Origin: Pseudomonas bubulae
Lineage (GTDB): Bacteria; Pseudomonadota; Gammaproteobacteria; Pseudomonadales; Pseudomonadaceae
Assembly (NCBI RefSeq): GCF_900618535.1
Contig: NZ_UYJA01000005.1
Coordinates: 62,001 to 126,000 of the forward strand
Reading direction: 5' to 3'
Length of the DNA: 64,000 nt
Made by a program: the position numbers and the translations under genes
In this document: positions 1-9,281 of the stretch, piece after piece
How the letters are laid out: each line of letters begins with the position of its first letter
Numbering within the stretch: the stretch's first letter is position 1
The notes under the pieces: generated by a model
Databases searched by the model: none
What the model saw: the letters and a program-made list of their open reading frames with translations, nothing else
What the model was told of the DNA's origin: nothing

Positions 1-78
1 ACTCGTAGATTTGCAATGAGCTGCTAGCATAGAGCCATCATTCGATTTCAGCATGCCTCCCTACCCAGCAGCCAGGTT

Positions 79-1722
79 ATGACCGAGCAAGAAGATCCCA
101 GTCGCGAGCGTCTGAAAAACCACTTTGCCCAGCGTGTCACCCACCAGGCCCGCCAGATCCTTGAGATCTGGCAACGTCTGCAGGCCAATGAGTGGTCGCC
201 TGCCGGCCTGGCCGAGCTCGACGACGCCAATTTGCGCCTGCTGCGCTTTGCCGAGCGCTTCGAGCAACCGGAGCATACCGCGCTGGCGCGGGCCATCGGC
301 CTGGCGCTGCAGGACATGGCCGCCAACCAGAGCCGCCTGAGCAGCTCGATCATCACCGAACTCAATCGCCTTATGCAGCGCCTGTCACGCACCGGCCTGC
401 GTCAGGGCGACTTGATGGGAAATATCAACCTGCCACCGCTGCGCAAGCCGGTGTATATCCTGCTGCAAGACCTGCCGCGCGCCGACCGACTAGCCAGGCA
501 GCTGGAGTTTTTCGAGCTCAGCGCCCAGGCGATCAGCAGCCCGGCAGCATTTCGTCAGGCCATGGCCGAGCGTCATCCGGCCGCCATTGTGATGGACGTG
601 GACTTTGCCAGCCCCGGTTTTGGCCTTGAACTGGCCGCCCAGGCCCAGACCGGTCTTGAGCAAAAATTGCCGCTGCTGTTTTTCAGCCTGCATGAAACCG
701 ACACCCCGACCCGCCTTGCAGCGGTGCGCGCAGGCGGGCAGGCGTTTTTGACCGGCACCCTGGAAGCCTCCAGCCTGATGGAGAAAATCGAGGTGCTGAC
801 CTGTGTCGCCCAATATGAGCCCTACAAAGTGCTGATCATTGACGACTCCCGGGCCCAGGCGCTGCACACCGAGCGCCTGCTCAACAGCGCAGGCATTGTT
901 ACCCGCACCCTGATCGATCCGATCCAGGCGATGGCCGAGCTGGCAGACTTCCAGCCAGACCTGATCATCCTCGACATGTACATGCCCTCCTGTACCGGCA
1001 CCGAGCTGGCCAAGGTCATCCGCCACAACGACCGCTACGTCAGCGTGCCAATCATTTATCTGTCGGCCGAAGACGATATGGACAAGCAGCTTGATGCCAT
1101 GAGCGAGGGCGGCGATGACTTCCTGACCAAGCCAATCCAGCCGCGCCATCTGATCACCACCGTACGCAACCGTGCCGTGCGCGCCCGCCATCTCAAGGCG
1201 CGGATGGTGCGCGACAGCCTGACCGGGTTGTACAACCACACCCATATCCTGCAACTGCTCGAAGACTGCACCTTTCGCGCCCGCCGCGAGAACCGCCCCT
1301 TGAGCTTTGCCATGCTCGACCTCGATCACTTCAAGCACGTCAACGATGGCTACGGCCACCCCATGGGCGACCGGGTGATCAAGAGCCTGGCGCTGTTTCT
1401 CAAGCAGCGCCTGCGCAAAAGCGACTTTATTGGCCGCTACGGCGGCGAGGAATTCGCGATTGTGATGCCTGACACCGATCAAGAGTCGGCCTATAAGGTA
1501 CTCAATCAGATTCGCCAGCGCTTTGCCGAAATCCACTACCCGGCCCAGCCCGCAGACCTGTCGTGCTCCTTCAGCGCAGGCGTGGTGCAGATGCAGGGCG
1601 AAGCCGACAGCCTGCAAATGGCCTCCCAGGCCGATGAGGCGCTGTACCGCGCCAAGAACAATGGGCGCAATCAGGTACAACCCTTTCACCAGACAAGGCC
1701 AATTGCCACTATTTGTCCCTGA
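79..1722 (+). CDS. gcbA: GcbA/PleD-like diguanylate cyclase response regulator
   Basis: Predicted to make cyclic di-GMP from two GTP in the cytoplasm. The 547-residue protein has an alpha-helical N-terminal region (about 1-115), a degenerate receiver-like domain (about 124-245), a full receiver domain (about 249-366, acceptor Asp299 in LIILDMYMP, Lys351) and a GGDEF domain (about 375-535). The active-site motif is GGEEF at 455-459. An RxxD inhibitory I-site (RKSD, 446-449) lies exactly five residues before it, so product feedback is expected. Order and neighbours match PA4843 (GcbA), which is linked to surface attachment in Pseudomonas. The start is the first in-frame ATG. The 78 bases before it hold no gene I can recognise. 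The family call is firm; the gcbA name rests on synteny with ctpL-dsbD. Confidence 0.88.
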   Translation: MTEQEDPSRERLKNHFAQRVTHQARQILEIWQRLQANEWSPAGLAELDDANLRLLRFAERFEQPEHTALARAIGLALQDMAANQSRLSSSIITELNRLMQRLSRTGLRQGDLMGNINLPPLRKPVYILLQDLPRADRLARQLEFFELSAQAISSPAAFRQAMAERHPAAIVMDVDFASPGFGLELAAQAQTGLEQKLPLLFFSLHETDTPTRLAAVRAGGQAFLTGTLEASSLMEKIEVLTCVAQYEPYKVLIIDDSRAQALHTERLLNSAGIVTRTLIDPIQAMAELADFQPDLIILDMYMPSCTGTELAKVIRHNDRYVSVPIIYLSAEDDMDKQLDAMSEGGDDFLTKPIQPRHLITTVRNRAVRARHLKARMVRDSLTGLYNHTHILQLLEDCTFRARRENRPLSFAMLDLDHFKHVNDGYGHPMGDRVIKSLALFLKQRLRKSDFIGRYGGEEFAIVMPDTDQESAYKVLNQIRQRFAEIHYPAQPADLSCSFSAGVVQMQGEADSLQMASQADEALYRAKNNGRNQVQPFHQTRPIATICP

Positions 1723-1802
1723 TCCCGAGTTTTCGTCACAACGCTGTAACTTAAGTGCAATAACTTTTGCCGCTTCTGACTGTGTAGTAGGCAAAATCCC
1801 AC

Positions 1803-3764
1803 ATGCGCCTCAAGCTGCTAACCAACCTCAACACGCTATTGCTGGTCGCCGTGTGCCTCGCGCTGGGTGCAACCTTGTGGTGGTCACAACAGGCCCTGGA
1901 ACGCCCATTTTTGCTGATGGAACGCTACTTGAGCCTTTCGCAGCAGTTCCACAACACAGTGGCACGCAATATCGAGGACTACCTGGCCAGCGGTGACGCC
2001 CTGCGCCTTAGTGATGCCAACAGCGCCCTCGACACTCTCAAAAGCGAACTCACTCCTTTGCCGCCCGCACTGGCCGATGCACTGCGCCCCAGCCTGGAAA
2101 ACCTCAGCACCTACAGCAATTCCGAACTGCTGGCCGCTGGCAAACTGGCCGGCGACCCCCAGGCCTTACTGCTACAGGCCGAACGCGAGCTGAGCGCCGG
2201 CCTGGAACAACTCGGCCAATATGCCAGTGACGCCACTTCCAACGAGGCCCGCGCTTATCTGCCCCTGCTGTTTACTGCCTCGCAACACCTGGCCAAGCTG
2301 TCCCTCGCCCGCGAAAAACTGGTCAGTAGCGGACGCAGTGAACTGGCCGGCGATGTGGAACGTGAGCTGGACAGCATTGAGCTCCAGGCCAGGCAAATCG
2401 ACGCCCTGCCCCTGCTGGGCGTGAGCAGTAAAAGTGCCTCGGGCACCGATGATTTTGCCGCGATGATGGGCCTTGATCCCACCGAAACAACCCAAGCCGA
2501 AGATGCAGGAATTGCTCTCAAGCGCGAACTTAACAGCCTGCTAAGCCGCTACCCCGCAGAACTCAAGCGCACCCGGGACCAGATCGAACAACGCAGCCAG
2601 CTCAGCGCCGCCACCCACCTCAAGCTCAACGCTGTACAGCAGGCCATTGCCGGGCTGGAGCCCGTTGTGCGCGCCGAACACGGGCAAATCCAGAATGAAG
2701 TGCGGCTGATCCAGGGCCTGATGATTGGCCTTATCCTGTTGATCGCACTCCTGATCGACACCTTGCAGCGCAAACTGGCGCGGGTACTGACCTACCTTGC
2801 ACCGCTGCTGTCGACCTGGGCCGAAGGTGATTTCAGCCGCGACATTCAATTGGGTAAAACCAACCGGGAATTGCGTGATATCGAGGCGTCACTAAACCGC
2901 CTGCGCAGCTATCTGGTGAACCTGGTGGGCACCTTGCGCCTGAATGCCGAGCAAGTGGCCGGCAGCAGCCGGACCCTGGCCGAGCTGAGCTCCGGACTGC
3001 ATAGCGGCGCCGAGCGCCAGGCCGGCGATAGCGCACAAATCCGCGACGCGCTGGGTGAGCTGGAGGCCACCATTTCCCAGGTGGCGGGCGACGCCAGCCA
3101 GGCTGCCGATGCCAGCCGCAGTGCCGGCCTTGCGGTGGCCCAGGGGCAACGGGTGATTGGCCAGAGCCTGACCGGGCTGCATGCCCTGGTCGGTGAAGTA
3201 CAAGGTAACGCGCAAACCATCGAACGCCTGGCCGAAGAGTCGGCCACCATCGGTGGCGTGTTGACGGTGATTCGATCGATTGCCGACCAGACCAACCTGC
3301 TGGCCCTGAATGCCGCTATCGAAGCGGCCCGCGCCGGTGAAATGGGCCGCGGCTTTGCCGTGGTCGCGGAAGAAGTGCGCTCGCTGGCACAGCGCACCGC
3401 AGGCGCGACCAACGAAATCCAGACCCTGATTGGCGGCCTGCAACTGGCCGCCCGCCAATCGGTTGAGGGCATCCGCGCACAAGTGACCCACGCCCGGGCC
3501 ACCGCCCAGCAAGCCCAGGACGCAGATGGTGCACTGGATGAAATTGTCGGGGCGATTGCCACCATCTCCGATACCGCCGTGCGCATCGCCGACGTTACCG
3601 CGCAGCAGACGGGGGCGGTCGGCGAGATCCGCGATCACAGTGAACGGATTCACGTACTGGGGGACGAAAACCTGCAACGCATCGGCATTGCCCGCGACCA
3701 AAGCCAGCAATTGCTCGAACTGGGCTCGCAGCTCAACACCGCGGTACAGGCCTTCCGGCTGTAA
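1803..3764 (+). CDS. ctpL: methyl-accepting chemotaxis protein, CtpL-like
   Basis: Inner-membrane chemoreceptor of 653 residues. A first transmembrane helix (about 8-27) is followed by a roughly 270-residue periplasmic all-helical ligand domain. The second transmembrane helix (about 302-320, LMIGLILLIALLI) leads into a HAMP-like linker and a long cytoplasmic coiled coil. The highly conserved hairpin tip (DQTNLLALNAAIEAARAGE) sits near residues 495-515 and contacts CheA/CheW. It lies 80 bases after gcbA on the same strand, as PA4844 (ctpL) follows PA4843. CtpL of P. aeruginosa is reported to be needed for taxis to low phosphate. That ligand is inferred here from synteny only, because the ligand domain itself gives no clue. 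A hairpin terminator follows the stop. Confidence 0.85.
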   Translation: MRLKLLTNLNTLLLVAVCLALGATLWWSQQALERPFLLMERYLSLSQQFHNTVARNIEDYLASGDALRLSDANSALDTLKSELTPLPPALADALRPSLENLSTYSNSELLAAGKLAGDPQALLLQAERELSAGLEQLGQYASDATSNEARAYLPLLFTASQHLAKLSLAREKLVSSGRSELAGDVERELDSIELQARQIDALPLLGVSSKSASGTDDFAAMMGLDPTETTQAEDAGIALKRELNSLLSRYPAELKRTRDQIEQRSQLSAATHLKLNAVQQAIAGLEPVVRAEHGQIQNEVRLIQGLMIGLILLIALLIDTLQRKLARVLTYLAPLLSTWAEGDFSRDIQLGKTNRELRDIEASLNRLRSYLVNLVGTLRLNAEQVAGSSRTLAELSSGLHSGAERQAGDSAQIRDALGELEATISQVAGDASQAADASRSAGLAVAQGQRVIGQSLTGLHALVGEVQGNAQTIERLAEESATIGGVLTVIRSIADQTNLLALNAAIEAARAGEMGRGFAVVAEEVRSLAQRTAGATNEIQTLIGGLQLAARQSVEGIRAQVTHARATAQQAQDADGALDEIVGAIATISDTAVRIADVTAQQTGAVGEIRDHSERIHVLGDENLQRIGIARDQSQQLLELGSQLNTAVQAFRL

Positions 3765-3781
3765 CCCCACCGGCCAGATTT

Positions 3782-3837
3782 GTAACAGCTGCCGAAGGAA
3801 CGAGGCTGCGTTCCTCGTCAGCTGCTACGGGTTTTTT
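3782..3837 (+). terminator. Rho-independent terminator after ctpL
   Basis: The left arm 3782-3802 and right arm 3809-3828 pair over about 20 bases with few mismatches. The loop is short and a run of six T follows (3832-3837). The arms (CAGCTGCCGAAGGAACG type) resemble a repeat often seen between Pseudomonas genes, so this may be a repeat that doubles as terminator. Confidence 0.8.
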
Positions 3838-3853
3838 GCGCGGTCAACCGCGC
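3838..3853. promoter_or_regulatory. perfect short palindrome before dsbD
   Basis: GCGCGGT-CA-ACCGCGC is a perfect inverted repeat with a two-base spacer. It directly follows the ctpL terminator and abuts TATCAT (3854-3859), a possible -10 element for dsbD. It could be an operator or only a small hairpin; no -35 element at a proper distance is convincing. Confidence 0.25.
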
Positions 3854-3887
3854 TATCATGCCCGCACGTTTGATTTGCGAGATTCCT

Positions 3888-5654
3888 ATGCGCCGCCTGC
3901 TTTTGCTCCTGTGTCTGCTGTTTGCCGTGCCTGCCATGGGCGCGGGCTTGCTGGATAACCGCCCCAGCGCAACCCTGGGCGCCATCAACAACAGCAGCGA
4001 CTTTCTGCCAGTACGCGAAGCCTTCAAGCTCAACCTCATCAGCAGCACACCCGAGTCGATCAAGCTGCGCTTCGTGCCCACCGAAGGCTATTACCTGTAC
4101 CGGCACAAGTTCGCCTTCAAGACCGAACCCGCCGATATCGCCCTGGGCACCGCGCAACTGCCCCCCGGCGAAGCCAAACACGATGAGTACTTTGGCGATG
4201 TCGAGGTCTATCACGGCATTCTTGACGTCGATATCCCGCGCCCGGCCAAAGACCAGCGCCCCTTCACCCTGGTGGTCACCTACCAGGGCTGTGCCGACAA
4301 GGGCCTGTGCTACCCGCCGGAAACCGAGCGCCTGAGCATCGATGGCGGCACAGCCACCAGCACCGGCGAACCGGCAACCGCGTGGAACTGGCGCGAACTG
4401 GCGCTGTTTTTCCTGGCCGGCCTGGGCCTGACATTTACTCCCTGCGTACTGCCGATGCTGCCGATTCTGTCGGGCGTGGTGTTGCGCGGCCAGGTGGGCG
4501 GGCTGCGCGGTTTCAGCCTGTCGCTGGCCTACGTGCTGCCGATGGCGGCCTGCTTTGCCCTGCTGGGCGCCTTGATGGGCATGTTCGGTGCGCAACTCAA
4601 TTTGCAGGCACGTTTGCAATCGGTGTGGGTGCTGGTGCCTTTCGCGCTGTTCTTCGCCATTTTCGCCCTCGCCATGTTCGGTGTATTTGAACTGAAACTG
4701 CCGCAAGCCATCAGCAATCGCCTCGACCGTGTCGCCAATCGCACCCAGGGTGGCTCGCTGTGGGGCGCGGCGGTGCTGGGCGTGGTCTCCAGCCTGCTGG
4801 TTTCTCCTTGTGTATCGGCGCCGCTGGCCGGGGCGCTGCTGTACATCAGCGCCAGTGGCGATGCGCTGGGTGGCGGCTTGAAGCTGTTCGCTCTGGGCCT
4901 GGGGATGGGCGCACCGTTGCTGTTGGTCGCAACCGGTGGTGCGGCCTGGCTGCCAAAAAGCGGACCGTGGCTGGTCAGTGTGAAAAACGCGATTGGCGTA
5001 CTGCTGCTCGGCCTGGCAATCGGCCTGCTCAGCCGCGTGCTGCCCGGGCCGGTCACGCTGCTGCTGATCGGCGCGCTGGCGGCGGGTGTCAGTTTGTTCC
5101 TTGGCACCCTCGAGTTCACCAGCAAAGCCCCGCGCCAGCGTCTGGCTCAACTGCTGGGCCTGTTTTTACTGGTCTATGCCCTGGCCTGCTGGTTTGGCGC
5201 CCTGAGCGGTCAGAGCGATCCGCTCAACCCCATCGGCCATTCCCAACCGGTTGCCAGCGCCGCAAATGGTTCTGCAGTACCAGCAGGCCAATGGCTCACT
5301 GTCAGCACCCCGGCCGAACTGGACAGCGCACTGGCCCAGGCCAAAGCCGCTGGGCAACCACTGTTGCTGGACTGGTACGCCGACTGGTGCATCAGTTGCA
5401 AAGTGATCGAACATGAGGTGCTGAATAACCCCAGGGTGCTGGATCTGCTCAAGGGTTACCGACTGGTGCGTTTCGATATGACTGCCAGCAATGCCGAACA
5501 ACGCGCCCTGCTCGATCACTACAAATTGTTCGGCCCTCCGGCACTGATGTTCTTCGGCAAGGAGGGAGCCGAAATAAGTGACCAACGGGTCATCGGCGAG
5601 ATCAATGCCGCGGACTTCGCCGAACGTGTTGCGATCGCGAATGACCAGATCTAG
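3888..5654 (+). CDS. dsbD: thiol:disulfide interchange protein DsbD
   Basis: Moves electrons from cytoplasmic thioredoxin across the inner membrane to periplasmic thiol partners (DsbC/DsbG, cytochrome c maturation). The 588-residue protein has the three expected parts. First comes a signal peptide plus a periplasmic alpha domain with the paired cysteines of GCADKGLCYPP. The eight-helix membrane beta domain follows, with TPCVLPMLP and SPCVSAPLAGA cysteines. A C-terminal thioredoxin-like gamma domain has the redox motif WCISC (Cys501/Cys504). I chose the ATG at 3888 because it opens directly into a clean signal peptide (MRRLLLLLCLLFAVPAMG). An ATG at 3858 would add ten charged residues before it. 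PA4845 (dipZ) holds the same position in P. aeruginosa. Confidence 0.92.
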   Translation: MRRLLLLLCLLFAVPAMGAGLLDNRPSATLGAINNSSDFLPVREAFKLNLISSTPESIKLRFVPTEGYYLYRHKFAFKTEPADIALGTAQLPPGEAKHDEYFGDVEVYHGILDVDIPRPAKDQRPFTLVVTYQGCADKGLCYPPETERLSIDGGTATSTGEPATAWNWRELALFFLAGLGLTFTPCVLPMLPILSGVVLRGQVGGLRGFSLSLAYVLPMAACFALLGALMGMFGAQLNLQARLQSVWVLVPFALFFAIFALAMFGVFELKLPQAISNRLDRVANRTQGGSLWGAAVLGVVSSLLVSPCVSAPLAGALLYISASGDALGGGLKLFALGLGMGAPLLLVATGGAAWLPKSGPWLVSVKNAIGVLLLGLAIGLLSRVLPGPVTLLLIGALAAGVSLFLGTLEFTSKAPRQRLAQLLGLFLLVYALACWFGALSGQSDPLNPIGHSQPVASAANGSAVPAGQWLTVSTPAELDSALAQAKAAGQPLLLDWYADWCISCKVIEHEVLNNPRVLDLLKGYRLVRFDMTASNAEQRALLDHYKLFGPPALMFFGKEGAEISDQRVIGEINAADFAERVAIANDQI

Positions 5655-5784
5655 AGCCTCAGTCACAAACTTTTCGCGAACATCGGTCATCGTGCTGGCT
5701 ATTGCAGTTAACTGGACAGCGAATCCGCTTTTCGGCATAGTCGCCCGGCACTGACAACTGCACACAGATAATAAGGAACAGCAG

Positions 5785-6240
5785 ATGGCGACTTTCCTGG
5801 TACTACACGGCCCCAACCTGAACCTGCTCGGCACCCGCGAGCCGGGCGTCTACGGCGCTACCACCCTGGCGCAAATCAATCAGGATCTGGAACAAAGGGC
5901 CCGTGATGCCGGCCACCATTTGCTCTACCTGCAAAGCAACGCCGAGTATGAATTGATCGACCGCGTACACGCTGCCCGCAACGAAGGGGTGGATTTTATT
6001 CTGATCAACCCGGCGGCTTTTACCCACACCAGCGTGGCATTACGTGACGCGCTGCTGGCGGTGAGCATCCCATTCATCGAAGTGCATTTGTCTAACGTGC
6101 ACAAACGCGAACCTTTCCGCCATCACTCCTACTTCTCCGACGTTGCGGTAGGTGTGATCTGCGGCCTTGGCGCCAGCGGTTATCGACTGGCCTTGGAGGC
6201 CGCCCTGGAACAGCTTGAACTACAAGCTAAACGCCCCTGA
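5785..6240 (+). CDS. aroQ: type II 3-dehydroquinate dehydratase
   Basis: Third step of the shikimate pathway: 3-dehydroquinate to 3-dehydroshikimate plus water. At 151 residues it is the normal size of the small dodecameric type II enzyme. The N-terminal HGPNLNLLGTREPGVYG block carries the catalytic Tyr23 region. The EVHLSNVHKREPFRHHSY block carries the catalytic and substrate-binding histidines and arginine. The start has a good ribosome binding site (AAGGA, eight bases upstream). It lies 25 bases before accB, an arrangement conserved in many gamma-proteobacteria. A 130-base gap separates it from dsbD, so it probably has its own promoter. Confidence 0.96.
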   Translation: MATFLVLHGPNLNLLGTREPGVYGATTLAQINQDLEQRARDAGHHLLYLQSNAEYELIDRVHAARNEGVDFILINPAAFTHTSVALRDALLAVSIPFIEVHLSNVHKREPFRHHSYFSDVAVGVICGLGASGYRLALEAALEQLELQAKRP

Positions 6241-6265
6241 CCGACCCATTGGGAGTTGACGATTC

Positions 6266-6724
6266 ATGGATATCCGTAAAGTTAAGAAACTGATCGAGCT
6301 GCTGGAAGAGTCCGGCATCGACGAGCTGGAAATCAAAGAAGGCGAAGAGTCCGTACGTATCAGCCGTCACAGCAAGACACCTGCCCAGCAGTACTACGCG
6401 CCAGCCCCAATGCAAGCGCCTGCTGCAGCGCCAGTGGCTGTTGCCCCGGTTGCCACCGTGACCGAAGCGCCTGCTGCACCGAAACTGAACGGTTTTGTGG
6501 TCAAGTCGCCAATGGTCGGTACCTTCTACCGCACCCCGGCGCCTACCTCGCCTGCTTTCGTTGAAGTGGGCCAGACCGTCAAGGTCGGCGACACCATTTG
6601 CATCGTGGAAGCGATGAAAATGATGAACCACATCACCGCCGAAAAAGCCGGTGTTATCGAATCCATCCTGGTAGAAAACGGTCAGCCGGTTGAATTCGAC
6701 CAACCGCTGTTCACCATCGTTTGA
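6266..6724 (+). CDS. accB: biotin carboxyl carrier protein of acetyl-CoA carboxylase
   Basis: Carries carboxybiotin between the biotin carboxylase and carboxyltransferase parts of acetyl-CoA carboxylase, the first step of fatty acid synthesis. The 152 residues comprise a helical N-terminal domain (about 1-38), an Ala/Pro-rich flexible linker (about 40-72) and a biotinyl domain with the EAMKMMN motif (biotinylated Lys118). It is cotranscribed with accC, whose ATG comes 17 bases after its stop. Confidence 0.97.
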   Translation: MDIRKVKKLIELLEESGIDELEIKEGEESVRISRHSKTPAQQYYAPAPMQAPAAAPVAVAPVATVTEAPAAPKLNGFVVKSPMVGTFYRTPAPTSPAFVEVGQTVKVGDTICIVEAMKMMNHITAEKAGVIESILVENGQPVEFDQPLFTIV

Positions 6725-6741
6725 ACCACGGGGAGCCAACG

Positions 6742-8100
6742 ATGTTGAAGCCTCAGAAGCTGGAAAAAGTCCTGATCGCCAACCGTGGCGAGATTGCTTT
6801 GCGCATCCTGCGGGCGTGCAAGGAAATGGGGATCAAGACTGTCGCGGTGTACTCCACTGCCGACAAAGAGCTGATGCACCTGGGCCTGGCAGACGAAACC
6901 GTCTGCATCGGTCCGGCACCGGCCAACCTGTCTTACCTGCACATTCCGGCCATCATCGCGGCCGCGGAAGTGACCGGTGCCACGGCGATTCACCCGGGCT
7001 ACGGCTTTTTGGCTGAAAACGCCGACTTCGCCGAACAGGTCGAGAAATCCGGTTTTGCCTTCATCGGCCCGAAAGCCGACACCATTCGCCTGATGGGCGA
7101 CAAGGTATCGGCCAAGCACGCCATGATCGCAGCAGGCGTTCCGACCGTTCCAGGTTCTGACGGCCCGCTGCCGGAAGACCCTGAAACCGCATTGCGCATT
7201 GGCCGTGAAGTCGGCTATCCGGTAATCATCAAGGCCGCTGGCGGCGGTGGTGGTCGCGGCATGCGCGTTGTGCACCGTGAAGAAGACCTGATCGAAGCTG
7301 CCAAGCAGACCCGCGAAGAAGCCGGCGCCTGGTTCAGCAACCCGATGGTCTATCTCGAGAAATACCTGACCAATCCGCGTCACGTGGAAGTTCAGGTCAT
7401 TTCCGACGGCCAGGGCAATGCCATCCACCTGGGCGACCGCGATTGCTCGCTGCAACGTCGTCACCAGAAAGTGCTGGAAGAAGCTCCGGCACCGGGCATC
7501 GACGAAACCGCACGCGCCGAAGTTCTGGCACGTTGCGTACAGGCCTGTGTAGACATCAACTACCGCGGCGCGGGTACTTTCGAGTTCCTGTACGAGAACG
7601 GTCGTTTCTACTTCATCGAGATGAACACTCGTGTGCAAGTAGAGCACCCGGTGTCCGAAATGGTCACTGGCATCGACATCCTCAAAGAGATGTTGAGCAT
7701 CGCAGCCGGCAACAAGCTGTCCTTCACCCAGGCTGACGTGAACATTCACGGTCACTCGCTGGAGTGCCGGATCAACGCGGAAGACCCGGCGACGTTCATG
7801 CCGAGCCCTGGCATGGTCAAGCACTTCCACGCTCCGGGCGGCAACGGCGTTCGCGTCGATTCGCACCTGTACAGCGGCTACAAGGTTCCGTCCAACTACG
7901 ACTCCCTGATCGGCAAGCTGATCACCTGGGGCTCGACCCGTGACGAAGCCATGGCGCGCATGCGCAATGCCCTGGACGAAATCGTGGTCGACGGGATCAA
8001 AACCAACATCCCGTTGCACCGTGATCTGGTGAATGACGAAGGCTTCTGCAAAGGCGGCGTCAACATTCACTACCTGGAACACAAACTGGCTAACCAGTAA
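6742..8100 (+). CDS. accC: biotin carboxylase of acetyl-CoA carboxylase
   Basis: ATP- and bicarbonate-dependent carboxylation of the biotin on AccB. The 452-residue protein has the ATP-grasp fold with the N-terminal NRGEIALRILRACKE motif, the Gly-rich ATP loop (KAAGGGGGRGMR) and the catalytic EMNTRVQVEHPV block. I chose the ATG at 6742, which has the ribosome binding site GGGGAG at good spacing; an upstream TTG at 6721 overlaps the end of accB and is unlikely. A strong terminator follows, closing the accBC unit. Confidence 0.97.
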   Translation: MLKPQKLEKVLIANRGEIALRILRACKEMGIKTVAVYSTADKELMHLGLADETVCIGPAPANLSYLHIPAIIAAAEVTGATAIHPGYGFLAENADFAEQVEKSGFAFIGPKADTIRLMGDKVSAKHAMIAAGVPTVPGSDGPLPEDPETALRIGREVGYPVIIKAAGGGGGRGMRVVHREEDLIEAAKQTREEAGAWFSNPMVYLEKYLTNPRHVEVQVISDGQGNAIHLGDRDCSLQRRHQKVLEEAPAPGIDETARAEVLARCVQACVDINYRGAGTFEFLYENGRFYFIEMNTRVQVEHPVSEMVTGIDILKEMLSIAAGNKLSFTQADVNIHGHSLECRINAEDPATFMPSPGMVKHFHAPGGNGVRVDSHLYSGYKVPSNYDSLIGKLITWGSTRDEAMARMRNALDEIVVDGIKTNIPLHRDLVNDEGFCKGGVNIHYLEHKLANQ

Positions 8101-8115
8101 GTTTGTATTCTGATC

Positions 8116-8148
8116 AACAAAGCCGCTTTCGAGCGGCTTTGTTGTTTC
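8116..8148 (+). terminator. Rho-independent terminator after accC
   Basis: A perfect 12-base-pair stem (8116-8127 with 8132-8143) closed by a TTCG tetraloop, followed by GTTTC. It sits 15 bases after the accC stop. Confidence 0.88.
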
Positions 8149-8170
8149 TGCAAGGCAGGTAACTGCCCTT

Positions 8171-8255
8171 GTGGGAGCGGGCTTGCTCGCGATGACCTCA
8201 CACGGGCCAACCTGCCAGACCAGGTCGCCTGTATCGCGAGCAAGCCCGCTCCCAC
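8171..8255. repeat. REPIN (paired inverted REP elements)
   Basis: Left REP arm 8171-8193 (GTGGGAGCGGGCTTGCTCGC...) and its exact inverted copy 8233-8255 flank a 39-base spacer. Lies between accC and prmA. Best conserved copy in the window together with those at 48020 and 61961. Confidence 0.9.
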
Positions 8256-8372
8256 CAGGGATCCGTTGCATTCATCGTTTTTTGATTACCCCCCATGCCT
8301 ACGCTCGCGTAAACTTGCGCGCTTCTCGCGGCCCGACCGGCTGCACACTCCAATTTTTCAAAGGTGCCCGCC

Positions 8373-9251
8373 ATGCCTTGGCTGCAAGTACGCCTCGCCA
8401 TCAGCCCGGAACAAGCCGAAACCTACGAAGACGCGTTCCTCGAAGTCGGTGCCGTTTCGGTTACGTTCATGGACGCCGAAGACCAACCGATCTTCGAACC
8501 TGAGCTCAACACCACCCCGCTGTGGTCGCACACCCATTTGCTGGCACTGTTCGAAGGCGGCACCGAAGCCGAACTCGTACTCTCCCATCTGGAACTGCTG
8601 ACCGGTTCGCCACTGCCTGAGCATCACGCCGAAGTGATCGAAGACCAGGACTGGGAACGCAGCTGGATGGACAATTTCCACCCGATGCGTTTTGGCCAGC
8701 GCCTGTGGATCGTGCCAAGCTGGCACGCGGCTCCCGAGCCGGATGCCGTCAACCTGCTGCTCGATCCGGGCCTGGCTTTCGGCACCGGCACCCACCCGAC
8801 CACCGCCCTGTGCCTGGAATGGCTGGACGGTCAAGACCTGAAAGACTGCAACGTACTGGACTTCGGCTGCGGCTCGGGCATCCTCGCCATCGCAGCCCTG
8901 TTGCTGGGAGCCAAGGAAGCCGTCGGCACCGATATCGACGTGCAGGCGCTGGAAGCCTCACGCGACAACGCCAACCGCAACGGCATCGACCCGGCCCTGT
9001 TCCCGCTGTACCTGCCGCAAGACATGCCACAAGTGCAGGCCGAAGTCGTGGTCGCCAACATCCTCGCCGGCCCACTGGTTGCTTTGGCCCCGCAACTGTC
9101 GAGCCTGGTCAAACCGGGTGGTCGCCTGGCACTGTCGGGCATCCTCGCCGAACAGGGCGAAGAAGTGGCCGCCGCTTACGCCCAGGACTTCGATCTGGAC
9201 CCGATTGCCAATCGCGATGGCTGGGTGCGCATCAGCGGCCGTCGGCGCTAG
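8373..9251 (+). CDS. prmA: ribosomal protein L11 methyltransferase
   Basis: S-adenosylmethionine-dependent trimethylation of ribosomal protein L11. The 292-residue protein has an N-terminal substrate-recognition domain (about 1-60), a linker with DWERSWMDNFHP, and a Rossmann-fold methyltransferase domain. That domain has motif I VLDFGCGSGILAIAAL, motif II GTDIDVQALE and the NILAGPL active-site loop. I chose the ATG at 8373 (MPWLQVRLAI), which has an AAAGGTG ribosome binding site; a GTG nine bases upstream overlaps that site. In P. aeruginosa the order accC-prmA-(zinc ribbon)-dusB is the same. Confidence 0.96.
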   Translation: MPWLQVRLAISPEQAETYEDAFLEVGAVSVTFMDAEDQPIFEPELNTTPLWSHTHLLALFEGGTEAELVLSHLELLTGSPLPEHHAEVIEDQDWERSWMDNFHPMRFGQRLWIVPSWHAAPEPDAVNLLLDPGLAFGTGTHPTTALCLEWLDGQDLKDCNVLDFGCGSGILAIAALLLGAKEAVGTDIDVQALEASRDNANRNGIDPALFPLYLPQDMPQVQAEVVVANILAGPLVALAPQLSSLVKPGGRLALSGILAEQGEEVAAAYAQDFDLDPIANRDGWVRISGRRR

Positions 9252-9281
9252 AATGAAACCATGCCCAATCCGGATGGCCGC

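Noticed and set aside
1..78. Partial gene at the left edge
   Set aside because: The frames before gcbA are short, carry stop codons and show no recognisable protein; it is probably the gcbA leader.
490..1794. Long open frame on the minus strand opposite gcbA (434 codons)
   Set aside because: It lies fully antisense to a gene with clear receiver and GGDEF domains, has low-complexity His/Gly-rich translation and no recognisable domain.
8171..8255. REPIN as a possible CRISPR repeat unit or small RNA gene
   Set aside because: Copies are scattered between genes, inverted in pairs and not in regular direct arrays with unique spacers.
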